From NCBI GenBank assembly GCA_029931535.1, contig JAQPZY010001412.1, positions 62,001-126,000 of the forward strand: a DNA stretch of 64,000 nucleotides. The letters are read 5' to 3'. The notes beneath the pieces were generated by a model. That model worked only from the letters and a program-made list of their open reading frames with translations. It was not told the origin of the DNA and did no database searches. Position 1 is the first letter of the stretch, and each line of letters begins with the position of its first letter. The DNA is from Margaritifera margaritifera (taxonomy: Eukaryota > Mollusca > Bivalvia > Unionida > Margaritiferidae). Below, piece by piece: positions 11,490 through 22,991 of the stretch. Position numbers and translations under genes: made by a program.

Positions 11490-11735
11490 TCAACCCATAT
11501 TGTCTCTTGTAGAAAAGAATTCAAATGCGATCGCCATAACTCTGAAGCAGTGATAAGCCGTCACTCCTTCCAAATAGCCAACGCCTGTTCCATTAAAGTA
11601 TTCCTGTTCTAGATAACTGGTGGTTGTTGTTGTCGTTGTTGCTATCGTTGTTTTTGTTTGTTTTGCTTTTTTTAAATACGAAACGAGAAATATACTTAAT
11701 AGGATGCTCAGAAAGATATACCCCCATAGCTCCAT
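11490..11735 (-). CDS. Candidate N-terminal exon with membrane anchor
   Basis: The minus-strand ATG at 11735 has a good initiation context (CTCCAATGG) and opens an 81-codon frame. It starts MELWGYIFLSILLSIFLVSY, a signal-anchor type segment, then a Lys-rich turn and a poly-Thr run produced by an ACA/ACG repeat. A TATATATA element lies about 65 bases upstream. The N-terminus resembles the membrane anchor of microsomal enzymes such as cytochromes P450, but the diagnostic proline-rich hinge is absent. No further exon was found. It could equally be a chance frame. Confidence 0.2.
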   Translation of the reverse strand: MELWGYIFLSILLSIFLVSYLKKAKQTKTTIATTTTTTTSYLEQEYFNGTGVGYLEGVTAYHCFRVMAIAFEFFSTRDNMG

Positions 11736-11904
11736 TGGAGATGAAGAACATTCAAGATAGTGTTAAATAGAATACGAGAGAAAGAGAGAGAGAGAGATAT
11801 ATATAAACATGTCATCAGTACATTTTACAGAGCCTTTTCAGTTCGGGACAGAAACAAGAAAACTGTTCCATATCTAGTGTTCAATAATCACTGAAGTTCT
11901 CAAG

Positions 11905-12185
11905 AAGAAGACAAGTTGCACACTCAAGATTCGTCATCTATATAATATACCGATACCCAAAAAACCCTAAACCTAACCCTAAGTACAACTGGCATACCTT
12001 TACATGTTAATAATGTCTCAAAACAATAAAAACAATAGCTTTACAACAAAACTGCAGGACTAGTAGCACACACTGTGTACAATCAGGAGCCTTAGATCTG
12101 TTGAAAATCACAGAAATATTACAACTAAACAGTATGCATATCTTTACGTGATGCTGATATCTACCAACTTTCAAAACGATATATG
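11905..12185 (+). repeat. Left member of a diverged direct repeat around a LINE
   Basis: Blocks near 11910-11960 and 12105-12185 match, in order, the sequence at 15612-15765, which lies just past the LINE (shared motifs include GAAGACAAGT, TATA-ATA-CGATAC and ACAACTAAACA). The left member contains an extra stretch with two CCTAA motifs. It is too long and diverged to be a simple target-site duplication. Confidence 0.45.
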
Positions 12186-12187
12186 GC

Positions 12188-12547
12188 TTGGACGATAGAA
12201 ATAAAAAAGAAACCGAGAATAAAGCTCCTGAAAAACTGGCTGATCTTTTGCAGAGAAAGATGGAAATAGAAATATCATCGTGCGATACAAGTATTGCACA
12301 TAAAATAGATAAATTCGATCAGGACTCGAACAGGCCAGCTATCTGCAAGTTTCTATTTCGGAGGAAGAAATTGGAGATGTTCAGAAATAGAAAACAGTTA
12401 AAATGTTCAGGGATTGTTATAAAAGAGGACCTAACTAAACATACTACCGAATTATTTGACAAAATCAAGAACCTGGATTGCGTTGATGAGGCCTGGATAT
12501 TTGATTGTAAATTCTTTCCAAATTCCAGAGTTGCAACACAAAGATAA
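12188..12547 (+). pseudogene. LINE ORF1-like protein fragment
   Basis: The open frame of 119 residues from ATG at 12188 matches the C-terminal part of ORF1-type proteins common in invertebrate LINEs. It shows the ordered motifs DTSIAHKIDKF, then NRPAICKF, a basic helix, SGIVIKEDLTKHTTELF and finally AWIFDCKFF. These proteins bind the element RNA. The N-terminal coiled coil is missing, and the frame ends early at 12547 with plausible continuation in another frame. It lies on the same strand as, and upstream of, the RT remnant at 13190, consistent with one L1/Tx1-like element. Confidence 0.6.
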
Positions 12548-13189
12548 CAAGAGAAACTGATGACTTGTCCAAAATATTGGATCAATACCTATTTAATTTA
12601 TATAGTGTTGCTCTGAATATCTAAGTAAACTTTTATTGTATAACTTGCTATGGTACATTACATACAGTTTTTAATTTTGATGTAAGAAACTGCTGAAATG
12701 AGTATGTACTAAAATATTGTTGCCCTCCATACACATGTAGTAAATGAAGGGAGGTAACTATGGGTACAGTTGACAAAGGTAATTTCCAAGAATTGTGTAC
12801 TATTTTTTAGAAACAGTCGATCATTGTACTTCAGTGGCAGACCAACTATATTATTATAGATTATAATCAGTCAAGCTGGCTATTTCCACTCTATCTAGGA
12901 CTGCGATGTCGTTTGCAAAGTACCAATAAATATGCGTTAATAATTAGTTTAATCACCTTATGCTAATACTGTTCTTTAAAATAGGTAAGTCACTCTTTAG
13001 ATTTTTCAACTTGAATTGCGTTACAGAGGCCGAACGTGTTTAAACACATGAATGTACCTCGGTGGCACCTATTTTCGTTTTCGTCCCCACAGAAAGGAGT
13101 TGTTATATGTATACCTTAAAGAGATAAACATAAAGCAGTATATTTCAAATTAGAAATCCTGATTTCACTCCTAAGTGTATCATACAAAA

Positions 13190-15600
13190 TCGCTTCTGCG
13201 TGTACTGTAAGTCGGATTAAAACTGTACTCCCCACAATTATACATCATGACCAAACAGGTTTTAAAAAGGACGATACAGTGGAGAGAACATAAGAAACTT
13301 ATATAAATTTACTGTTTTACACCTAGAAGCACAATATTCCTGGACTGTTTCTTTTTATAGATCTTAAAAAAGCATTTGACTCAGTTGCATGGCCATTTAC
13401 TAATAAAGTTATGATTTTTTTTATTTTTATTTTTGTTTTTTATTTTGAAGAACCAATAATAAAGTGGATAAAGCTTTTTATCGAAACAATTATTTTTTAA
13501 TTAATGATCAGGTCTCTAATTGGTTTGGAATGAAAAGCAGGTGTAGACAAGGGGATCCACCACAACCACCACCATCACCCATATATATGTATCCTGTGTG
13601 CAAAGATTTTAGCCCGTATGATGACAGAAATGAACATATTAGGGGAATAAACATTCGTAATATAACCTCTGTCCTTTCTCAGTAAGCAGATAATACATCA
13701 CTTACTCTTGATGATTCAAAGAAATCTCTGGAGTCTGCTTTACATCTTTAATATCAATATTCCAATTTTTCTGGTCTAAGTATAAATATTGAAACAAAAC
13801 AAAGGTAATTTAGATTGGAAGTGGGACAGATGGCAACGAGAAATATTGTACAGAAAATGAACTTAACTGGGGTTGTACTGAGTTTGCTTTCTTAGGTGTA
13901 ATGTTTGCAACTAACTTAGTACAAACTACAACTTGTAAGTATCCGTCTAAATGTCGGGAAATTAAAAACCTGCCAATTCAGTAGAACAAAATGTTTTTAA
14001 CTCCATTTGATAAGATAACAGTGATAAAATGTTTTCTAAGCTCTAAAATTAATTATCTTTCATTGTTTTTACCAAATCCAACTAAGCAGGTTCTTAGTGA
14101 ACTAAATACACTCTTTTACAATTTCGTATGGCACCGATCAAAGGACAAGAGCAAAATCAAAATAAATATTGCTGTGAAGGATTATCATGAGGGGATTAAA
14201 TATGATTAATATATTTAATTTTTGTCAATGCTTTGAAACTAACATGGCTCAGAAGAATGTTGTTTGACGAGTCGAAATGGAAAAGCCTGATACACATTTC
14301 GGTATCAAATACTGAGAATGTATTTTTAAATGGAATACATTTTCTTAACTCAGTGAAAAAGGATCACAATTCTTTTTGAAAGAGGTTTTTGAAACATAAT
14401 TATAACTAACTAGATCATTCAAAATGGTCACAGCTGAAGATTTTTTATAAATACAAATATGGTTTAAAATCTATATTACAACAGATGGAGAAAGTGTGTA
14501 TTACAAAACATGGTTTGAGAAAGGTATTACATTTGTGAATGATTTTGTGAATGAGGATGGCTCCTGGATAAGTTTTGATAGTTTCAAAAATAGATTCTCG
14601 GTTAAGATTAATTTAATAGATTTTATAAGCATACCTGCAGCTATAAATTCATACAAAAATATTCAGTATAAATTATCACTCTAATCTACGACAACCTTTT
14701 ATAAATGGTGTTGTGTATACCATTATAAGAAATAAGAAAGGATGTAGAGGTGTATATGAAAAATTTATTGGAAACAATTAAATACCAAATTCTAGAAGGA
14801 AATTAAATTTTGAGTTCGGCAATTTAAAGAAAACGACTGGCAACAATGTTTTTTTGTACCATATAAAACTACAAAATGTTCAAATCTTAGATGGTTGTAG
14901 CTTAATATATTACATATAATCTTGTCTACGAATGTATTTCTCAAAAGAATTTGAATTATTTCAAAAGAACACTATTCTTTTTTTATGTTACACGCAGAAA
15001 CAATAGTTAATATTTTGGGACTGTCCCATAACTAAGATTTTTAAATGATATTTTACAATGGATAAAAAGTAAGTGTAGTCACAGAGATAATTTGGAATTC
15101 ATCAAAGTAAATATTATCTTTGGAATTAAAGAGAAAACGCAGTCTGAAGTTGTAATTAATTTAATAATTATGAATGCAAAATAGTATATTTATCAATGTA
15201 GATTTAATAGAGACAAGCCAATTTTGTCTCAGTTCAAAAAGATTGTTGCTTTTAATTTTAATGTAGAACTATATCTTACTTACAGAAACTAAATGGGAAA
15301 AGTTTGACAATTGATGGTTATTTTACAAACAGTAATAGATTCATAGAACATTTTACTTACTCTCTATTCAGGCCGATGTCTGTTCCCTGCATTTTTACAT
15401 TGGCAAGGAAACATGCCCCCCCCCCTCTCTCTCTCTCTCTAGTAGCCTCTTTTCTTTCATCACACAGTGAGACACAAAATAAATGTATATAACTGCTTTC
15501 TTTTTTGTTTGTAAAAGTTGTTGAAATACTGTTCAGGTATTGAATGTATTACATGTATGTGTCATCATTCTTCATGACAATAAAGAATTTTTTTTAAAAC
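13190..15600 (+). mobile_element. L1/Tx1-like LINE ORF2 (reverse transcriptase) remnant
   Basis: Across several frames the order of LINE RT motifs is preserved. HDQTGFKK is near 13250, followed by FLFIDLKKAFDSVAW near 13350-13390 (the first catalytic-aspartate motif) and IIKWIKLF near 13460. SRCRQGDP (the R-QG-P motif) is near 13540. A damaged ADD-like block lies near 13690 and FYNFVWH near 14115. ALKLTWLRRM is near 14230, and a W-containing C-terminal region runs to about 15300. Many stops and frameshifts break it. The 5' part, including the endonuclease, is absent. The 3' end is AATAAAGAATTTTTTTTAAA near 15580-15597. A (CT)n tract at 15425-15440 lies within the 3' region. Confidence 0.75.
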
Positions 15601-15611
15601 ATTCGGTGAAA

Positions 15612-15765
15612 AACGAAGACAAGTATCACATCTATATCATATACTGATACACCATAAATATGTAGTATCACTAGCGAATATCACAAAATCATCACAACTA
15701 AACAATATGCGCATCTGTATATAATTTCGATAAAGTCTACTTTCTTTCAAAGCGATCCGAAAAGA
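15612..15765 (+). repeat. Right member of the diverged direct repeat
   Basis: See the left member at 11905-12185. The shared blocks are in the same order and orientation, so the LINE lies between two copies of an older repeat. Confidence 0.45.
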
Positions 15766-17235
15766 CTTAGCGAAACTTGTTGTACACACACACACACACA
15801 CACGATTCGATATAGAGCTACGCTTACAAACGGGTCTTAACAGTGGCAAAATTAAGTTCAGCATCGAAACTAAATTCTATGCACATCTTTTGTAATGCCA
15901 ATAATGCCTGTCGACTGCGAGACTAGTTCCACACAAGATTGATGAACTGCATTATAACGCTTTAGTTAGAAATGCCAAAACTAGCAAAATGCTGCAACCC
16001 AAACCTTTAAGGAATAAAAACATGAGCTAAAAGACATGATGTGTAAAATTTAATTTTTCGTCTTTCGTAAAGCAAGTTTTATAAACGTGCAGTTAAGCTT
16101 TTTACTACTGTTGGAGACATACTCCATTAGAAATCTTAAAGTATTAATTTTGACCATACAATAGAATAAAGTGTACCAAGCTCTATTTAATTTTATATTA
16201 ATATACCATGGCACAGTTCTCATATTCAAGCAATATAGTCAAAATTGCACCCCTGTATTATATAAGCGCCACGCAGTAGATCTAGTATTCTCAATAGCAG
16301 AAGTGACGAATTGGTTGAAGCTTTGGAGATGAAAGAGACTGGACAAAACTAGAGTGAATACATTGACCAATTAAGTTTCTGGTGGTGGGAACTGGGATTT
16401 TCTGTTCAACCATGATATTCTTTCTTTTACCACAAGATAATTAAGTTTTTTTTTTTTAGTAATATAATGGATATAAGTAGTTCTTTTTTCTCTAAAAATC
16501 AGAACTAGAATATTTTTTCAAGTTATTGTAGAGCAGGAATATTTTTTCCAAAAATTCCAGACCTGCCCACCCCAACCGAAAATTAAACGGTTGGTCCCTT
16601 CAGTCAACGTAATGTAGAAGTAGAAACCGAAACATATTAATTTCCATTTAAATTTTACAATTTACCATTGTTTGAACATTAAATGACCCTTTGTTCATTG
16701 TATGTGTGTGTGTGTGTGTGTGCGCGCGCGCGCGCAGGCCTGCTAGGATCTCTGCTGAACAACAAAGTACTACGCTTCTTGACGCTGCCAATTATTTCCC
16801 AGACAAAAATTAAAAACCTTTATAGGAGAAGGAAGTAAAAATCCTTTTGACAGACGGTGACATATGCAGTGTGAGAGGATAATTTACAATCTAAAGGCAA
16901 CTTATATTGTGACATGAAAGAACAAAACGTACATGTTGCTCATGTAGAGATTCGAACCCAGGTCTTCGACATCACAAACACACATCACAAGGTTAAATGG
17001 TTCGGGCAGCTAATTTAGTTAAGTGCTTTCATATATCCTTGACGGCTAGAAAACTATTATTGTCAGGAATATCTAACTCTTGAATACTTGTAATGCAGCA
17101 ATATTATCCAGGTCCAAAACTATATGATAGGTACTGTTAGTCGAAACCAATATAACATAAATTTAATAAGCAATGGTACAGCTACTCTTGTCTTAGGCTG
17201 TGGCTCTCGGTATGCTTTCAAAGTGATCCATAACC
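15766..17235. other. No supported gene; simple repeats and a possible tRNA-like remnant
   Basis: Contains (CA)n at 15785-15803, (GT)n(GC)n at about 16703-16736 and a T-run near 16446. The sequence GATTCGAACCCA at about 16951 is a reverse-strand RNA polymerase III B-box, but no A-box at the right distance was seen. Confidence 0.4.
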
Positions 17236-17511
17236 ATGTAAATATGGCATAAAATGTTGAAATCCGACCTTGAATTTAGATATTAACTGTGTATTATATA
17301 TTGAATGTAAATATGGCATAAAATGTTGAAATCCGACCTTGAACTTAGATATTAACTGTGTATTATATATTGAATGTAAATATGGCATCAAATGTTGAAA
17401 TCCGACCTTGAACTTAGATATTAACTGTGTATTATATATTGAATGTAAATATGGCATAAAATGTTGAAATCCGACCTTGAACTTAGATATTAACTATGTA
17501 TTATGTATTGG
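17236..17511. repeat. 69-bp minisatellite, four copies
   Basis: Units start at 17236, 17305, 17374 and 17443, each beginning ATGTAAATATGGCAT, and differ at only a few bases. Because 69 is a multiple of three, the minus strand stays open and yields a 23-residue repeat. No start context or flanking exon supports a real protein. Confidence 0.95.
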
Positions 17512-17629
17512 ATCTGGATCGATCTAGTAAGCTTTAAGTTAGGAAAATGGAATCGGAAAATATGTAACTCGGTCCTAAGTTATGTATGTTCTATTAGCTT
17601 TAAGCTCGGCTCCATTAAGGAAAAGTGAT

Positions 17630-17800
17630 AATCCAAAAGAAATATTACTCTACGTTCGCCTTATCTTGGATTATGGCTCGGTAATTTGGGAATAATTTAG
17701 TAAAAGACTTGGAACAGATTATTGTTTTATTTTAGTTTTAAAAAAGCATCAGCTAGACTGATAATGTGTATGCATCTATCTATCAATCTATACATTTACA
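17630..17800 (+). mobile_element. Short LINE reverse-transcriptase fragment
   Basis: One frame reads KEILLYVRLILDYGSVIWE then a stop, and continues with an LGTDY-like block. The LDYGSVIW motif is characteristic of the C-terminal part of LINE RTs. The fragment is short, and simple repeats follow it. Confidence 0.45.
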
Positions 17801-17962
17801 ATAAACTCCGGATAACAAAGCCGAAAGGACTTCCAAAACCATATCGTTATATCCGAGTTTATTAACGAGGAAAATTATAAATTACAACATTGTGAGACAT
17901 TGTGGTGTGCATCGTAATATCCGAGGTTTCGTTATAAACGGAGTTTACTAAAAGTATGCTTA

Positions 17963-17964
<2 letters not shown>

Positions 17965-18015
<51 letters not shown>
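17965..18015. repeat. (CA)n microsatellite
   Basis: About 25 CA units. Confidence 0.95.
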
Positions 18016-18018
<3 letters not shown>

Positions 18019-18090
18019 GAAAATTTTGCACTTCTAAGAAAGTGCAAGTACACATAGACAAATACAGAGATTACAAGTATTGAAACATCT

Positions 18091-18214
18091 TGGCAGAAAA
18101 GTTTTAGAGTGTTTCGATTATTGGCAGAAAGGTTTCACAGTGTTCCGATTATTGTCAGAAAGGTTTCAGAGTGTTTCAATTATTGGCAGATAGGCCTGAG
18201 AGTGTTAAGATTGC
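18091..18214. repeat. 31-bp tandem repeat, four copies
   Basis: TGGCAGAAAGGTTT-AGAGTGTTTCGATTAT units start at 18091, 18122, 18153 and 18184. The last is the most diverged. Confidence 0.9.
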
Positions 18215-19189
18215 TTAAAAATCGGACACCAGTCTATTGAAGTAATGTACTAATTCCATCCTTCAGCACCTGGAAAATGTCTCCGATCAGTATTTCGAAA
18301 TAATCTCCTGCTCCCATAGCCTTGTACATTACAAACATTACTACATATATTCTGGTACAGAAACTTAGAAAGCTATGAAAATATGTATTCACTCATCTCT
18401 TTCAACAAGAGCATCGCATGCTATACATAATACGCCTGTCTCGATAAAAAAATTTAAAAAATATATATAAAATTGCGTGTTTTTGTGTGGGCGGGGGGGG
18501 GGTGACATTTATGTATTTATTATATCTTCTATTCCAATTTATTATATCATGAATTTTTCATTTCATATATTCGATTTTACTTTATGATATAAATTAACAA
18601 CATTTTATGATACGACAAATTTGAATACATATTATTCATTTAGTTTATGATGTAAATTCGAATATATGAGACAATAATATCATAAATTCATCAGCATTGG
18701 AGGGGGGGGGATAATTTTTATATCAAATATTTCTGCTAATATTGGCAGAGACACCTTTGATAACTCCCAATGATCTGAGAAGAATGGATAAAACTGATCC
18801 CATATCTAACTGTTATAGCTGGAGGGCATAATGACCTATGCTATTCATGTGATCTAAAGCTGCTAAGCATAAGTGACCTCATTTTCATTAGAGATGGATG
18901 GTATCTTGAATCTTTGTGGAGATCGCAATCCCTTGTATATTTAGGTAAGTCTTCGCACCTTCCTCCGCGACTTGATTTACATTTGTAGTAGACAAGCAGA
19001 CAAATTTTTCATATAAACATCAAAATATTCCAGAAACGTCTCAAATTCAGCTGCTGATGCGACGATTTTTTTTCTGGGTATAGTTCTATTTTTAATATAG
19101 TAAAATTTCTTCCTTGTCCTTTTGACTGCATTCTGAGTTTTTCACATTTGCTGCGGCACTAGTGCAGGGCAGAATTTAAAGTTTGATCG
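18215..19189. other. No supported gene
   Basis: AT-rich sequence with two short G-runs (about 18490 and 18704) and a locally palindromic AT stretch near 18530-18690 in which ATATTCGA-like and TCGAATAT-like blocks alternate. No element boundaries were resolved. Confidence 0.4.
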
Positions 19190-19425
19190 GTTTGGTTTGG
19201 TTTTGTGGTTTAACGCCATTTTTCAGCAAATAATAGGCTATACATGGCGGCCAGTATATTTGGTGGAGGAAGAACACGGGAAAATCCCGGGAAAAACCAT
19301 CGACCCACGGGGAAGCTGCTGGCAAGCCTTCTGACGCGCCGAGATTCGAACCCATGTGGACAGAGGTGAGATGTCAGTGATCTGTAAAGACGAGCGCTTT
19401 AAACTACTCGGCCACCTGGGTCCCC
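19190..19425 (-). mobile_element. tRNA-derived SINE, copy 1
   Basis: Read on the minus strand, the element starts GGGGACCCAGGTGGCCGAGT with a polymerase III A-box at about 19404-19414 (TGGCCGAGTAG). A B-box follows at about 19343-19353 (GGGTTCGAATC). The spacing and the GGCCGAGTGGT-like A-box fit a tRNA head of the Ser/Leu type. A non-tRNA body follows (with TGGTTTTTCCCGGG, CCTCCACCAAATATACTGGC and AATGGCGTTAAACC) and ends in a CCAAACC tail. A second copy at 31320-31535 shares head and body. SINEs of this build are common in molluscs. Confidence 0.8.
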
Positions 19426-20218
19426 TCTAAGTTTGAATTTGGAAACAAATGTATTTAAGATATCATAATTTCGACTATATGTGATCTGAATTTATAATAT
19501 AATAAAATGAATACATGAAATCATAAAATACCTAATAAATAGTAAAACGGCGCCCCATATGTGTGTATACTTGTTTTTACAAACTTCATTTTTCAAATAG
19601 TTCTTAAGATCATGGATGCCACCAAAAATATGATATAAACCTTATTTTAAGAAACCTTGGTTGACTATGTAAGTTAAAACTTCAGGCCATGCAAGGGCCA
19701 TATATCATTAAAATAATTATGGGAAACAATGAAGTTAAATGATTTTTGCTGCTGGTGCAGCTTGGAAAGGGCTCGTACTAAATTTGGTTTAAATCCATGA
19801 AGTCCTTTATACGTTATGGAGCAGTAACACAGTTTGTGATGCAAGGGGAATGTCTAAGCGAAAGATGGATGCCAAGTCCATTGACGACATGAAATTAAAT
19901 TTGATGAAGATCTTCACACTATATTTGCCTTCACAACATAAAAATACACGCCAAATTTGCTTTCACAACGTAAAGTTGCATACCTTCTTTACCTCAAATC
20001 CATGAAAAGTTATGGAATAAAAAGAACATATGTGATAGTACGTACATATGGACTTTCCCTCATGGTCACCTGGACCTTTGAGATAGGGACCTGACTGTGG
20101 TACCTGACACATTATTTAGTCATGATGAGTATTTGGGTAAAGTTTCATTAAAATATCCCCTATAATTAAAAAGTTACAGTCAAGACGAGAAAAACCAGAT
20201 CATGGCCACAATTAAAAC

Positions 20219-20219
<1 letters not shown>
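19426..20219. other. No supported gene
   Basis: Unique or old repetitive sequence. Phrases such as GGTCACCTGGACCTTTGA near 20063 resemble old interspersed repeats, but no boundaries could be drawn. Confidence 0.35.
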
Positions 20220-20307
<88 letters not shown>

Positions 20308-20326
20308 AGAGAGAGAGAGAGAGAGA
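20220..20326. repeat. (TA)n(GA)n microsatellite
   Basis: About 42 TA units followed by about nine GA units. Confidence 0.95.
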
Positions 20327-21299
20327 TAATAAACAAACATAAATACATCAATATTTTTCTTGGATTACTGATCATAAGGTTCTCTTTAGTTTCACTTTCA
20401 CAAACATCCTAAAATTTATTAAAATTTAAAACTCCATAAGGTTGTCTTTTCCTTTGAAATTTTAAATCAGCTAGCACATAAGTTTTAAAGAACTAAAAAC
20501 ATTAAGATAATGCAAAATACATAAAACGCAGTCATTTCATTCCTCAATTTATAATTTCTAACCTGATCGTCGCCAGGGGTCTCTAACACTGTCATCTTGT
20601 TCACGTTTCAAATCAAACGGGAGTTTCTTTACTAACACGATCTCCATATTTGCGTGGCCGAGTCTATTTTTTCAGACAACAGATGTTATGTGTTCCCCGT
20701 CTTCAATAATCTCCAAATAATTCCGTAAAGTTCTGTAACATTGGGAGTTATATCGCTTTGAACACATGTATATGAGAATGACACCTTTTTTATTTTGTTC
20801 AATTTTCTTTTTATAGAAATGTTAAAACTAGACATTGCAAATATTGGATGCAGACGACACAGTTTTTTTTTTTTTACTGAACATGAACTGTTCCAGAAAA
20901 AGGAAAATGGCAGTGAGCAGTCTGGCTGTTTACATCGACAGCTTCCATTTGGTTTGAAATAAGAACAAATTATAATATTAGGGGGTACAAACTGTCTGGA
21001 GTGTAGGCGAATACTATGTTCTTCTGCTTAATAACTTCAAGATGGACAATATCACTAAGTAGCGCGATAATGGGGACTTAAGACCGTATGGACAAGTGCG
21101 GTTTTCCACACCTTAACTCCTTATAGATTCCCCATAACTTTTCCCCACTACAATTGTTTTGCACACGTACGTGTATCTGCGATTGTAGCCCACGTGAATC
21201 GGCGTCATGTGTTGGGAGCCGCAGTGCTGTGAGCTCGCAGACAGATCGATATACGCTGACAACTGTTTACTCGATTTTTACTGCCTGTAAATCAGTTAC
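20327..21299. other. No supported gene; left flank of the capsid-gene cluster
   Basis: No open frame of interest. Base composition becomes less AT-rich from about 21050, which may mark the edge of the virus-like insert. A convincing terminal repeat was not found. Confidence 0.35.
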
Positions 21300-21557
21300 C
21301 TATTGTGGATCACTAGCGCCCCGGTTCTGTATCTGTGCACGGAGTCGTCGGTGGTTTTTCATTTCGACAAGCACCGTTTCGAGCTCCGCCACGGTAATCG
21401 TTTTATCTTCGATGGCCACCAAGTACAGCTTGGCAATTGTGCTGAGACTACTTTGGGAGGCCGCGAGAATTTCCGAATAGACACATATTCGCAAATGTAA
21501 CCGTAATGAGATTATTGTTCCGGTGCCGCCAGACACACCGGTTACTATCGATATCAC
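21300..21557 (-). pseudogene. Small ORF of the Polinton/adintovirus-like cluster
   Basis: The 85-codon frame has a Gly/Ser/Thr-rich hydrophobic start (residues 5-22). It is followed by an amphipathic helical region, ending in a basic segment rich in Lys, Arg and His. The layout resembles small proteins found beside capsid genes in related invertebrate elements: a glycine-rich hydrophobic helix followed by a charged helical domain. It lies downstream of the two capsid-like genes on the same strand, and the frame upstream of its ATG is also partly open. Its function is unknown, and a membrane-active or capsid-accessory role is inference only. Confidence 0.4.
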
Positions 21558-21639
21558 TCCGACAACAATTCCGAGTCGTCCCTGGTAGTCGAAGACCTCT
21601 TTCCTTTCGAGTTGTCTCAGGTAGTCGAAGACCTTTTCC

Positions 21640-22021
21640 TTTTTATATTCGTCTACGAGATGCTATGCGACCTCCCACTGTCTTTTTTTTGCGGTTCCGA
21701 CGGCTCCTAACGCAGCTGCTTTTGCAACCGGAGATCTGCAGCTGCCAACAGCGCTGGAATCGCCGCGAAAAATGGATATATTCCACCACTCTTTTGCATT
21801 TGCACCAACTCTGACTCTGACAACTTTAATGTTACCGATCTCTTCTTTTGTTTGTCCGCCTTGAGCTGATCAAGTTGCATTTGGGTTAGTCACACGGGGA
21901 CAATTCCATTTAACTTTGTCGGAGAAAGTTTCAATGTGACCCCACACTCATTTCTTATTGCGCTCTTTATTTTCGCAAGTTGGATGTCGCTAAGACCAAC
22001 CTTAACTTCATGATATGACAT
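21640..22021 (-). pseudogene. Minor-capsid-like protein remnant
   Basis: The minus-strand ATG at 22019-22021 lies about 20 bases past the end of the DJR capsid-like gene. The first 50 or so codons encode a basic, helix-rich N-terminus with a VTLKLS motif. An in-frame TGA near 21893 interrupts it, and the same motif recurs further on (KLSESELVQMQ). A KSGGIYPF-like Gly-rich hydrophobic segment then follows, as in minor capsid precursors of adintovirus/Polinton-type elements. A stop near 21708 ends the readable part. The position, strand and motif order match the usual partner of the major capsid gene. The copy is clearly broken. Confidence 0.55.
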
Positions 22022-22043
22022 TATTTTAAATTGCGCTGTTCAA

Positions 22044-22991
22044 TTACGAATTCTCCATTGGCGAGTCGACGACCCTCATTCGACCAGCTGCGCCCTCCAA
22101 CAACAGAGTCTTGTCTGAGAGAATCACAGCAATGCATCTGTAACAGTCGGCGGGAACAGCAGTAACACGTGCATTAAAGTACATGCCAACCACAGACTGC
22201 TTTAACAGCTCCAGGTGTTCCAAGTAATAAATCGGGTATAAATGAGCGAAGTCTTTCTGGGAAATCTGCAAACACGTGACAACAATTTGGTCTCGGCCCA
22301 TGTACGACAACAGCTTGTGACATGTACGTGCGACTTGATTGTTTGCGAAGTCAAGCAAAATTTCTTTCGATGGTTTCTGATGACCGCTTAACCGCAAAGA
22401 AACTTCAGACACTCCTAACTTGTCAAATATCATCCTACTACGGCGCTGTCTGCCATTCATACGATCCATTTACCAAAACGGCATAAACACGCGTCTTGGA
22501 GCACTAATACCTTGTTGGGAAGTTATTGGGTATGATCTGTGGAGAGCGCGAGAAACGATAACGTTGACACGCCTCCATAGGTCATAAATGATATCAAACG
22601 CCCTTCTGCGGTCACCGAAGGGGTTATCACTGGCATCAACAGTATTAATTTCCACAACTGAACTTTACCAGCAGTGGCACCATCCTGACGCCAAATTGCA
22701 TCGTTGTCATGGTCCTTTCGGTTTAAAACAACTGTGTTTGGCTCCGAAAATAGCCTTGCGGACACCTCTGCAAAACCCGAATATATGACTAAGAGGAATC
22801 GCATACGAGAACATCAATGAGTCTCCGTGAAGTTGTACTCGACGCTGTAGAAAGTCAAGGTTGTAATTCAGGTTGCTGGCAGTTACAGCGGGCGTTTCAG
22901 CATTACGTGCCGCGTTTCTGACGTTTCCAATGGTATACTGGGTATGATCTGCATGGTCAGAGTAAATCTTACTCAACAGGCTACATACCAT
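22044..22991 (-). pseudogene. Double-jelly-roll capsid-like protein, broken copy
   Basis: Three successive minus-strand frames carry one protein family from N- to C-terminus: 22991 to about 22725, then to about 22525, then to 22044. Shared features with DJR-like capsid proteins of Polinton/adintovirus-like elements are a LHGDSLMFSYAIPL block, an IFGFC motif and a DNDAIWR block. A PVITPSV segment follows, then a C-terminal half with a KPSKEILLDFANN block and a final FAHLYPIYYLE to VILSDKTLLLEG stretch. The total span of about 315 codons fits these proteins. Damage consists of two frameshifts (near 22725-22760 and 22520-22540) and one in-frame TAA at about 22472. The N-terminus appears cut where low-complexity sequence begins near 23000. 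GC content is higher than in its surroundings. Confidence 0.7.

Noticed and set aside
16940..17010. tRNA gene or SINE suggested by a reverse B-box (GATTCGAACCCA)
   Set aside because: No A-box at a valid distance and no clover-leaf pairing was seen.
21154..21814. Plus-strand frames over the capsid-gene cluster
   Set aside because: They are antisense shadows; the minus-strand frames carry the family motifs and gene order.
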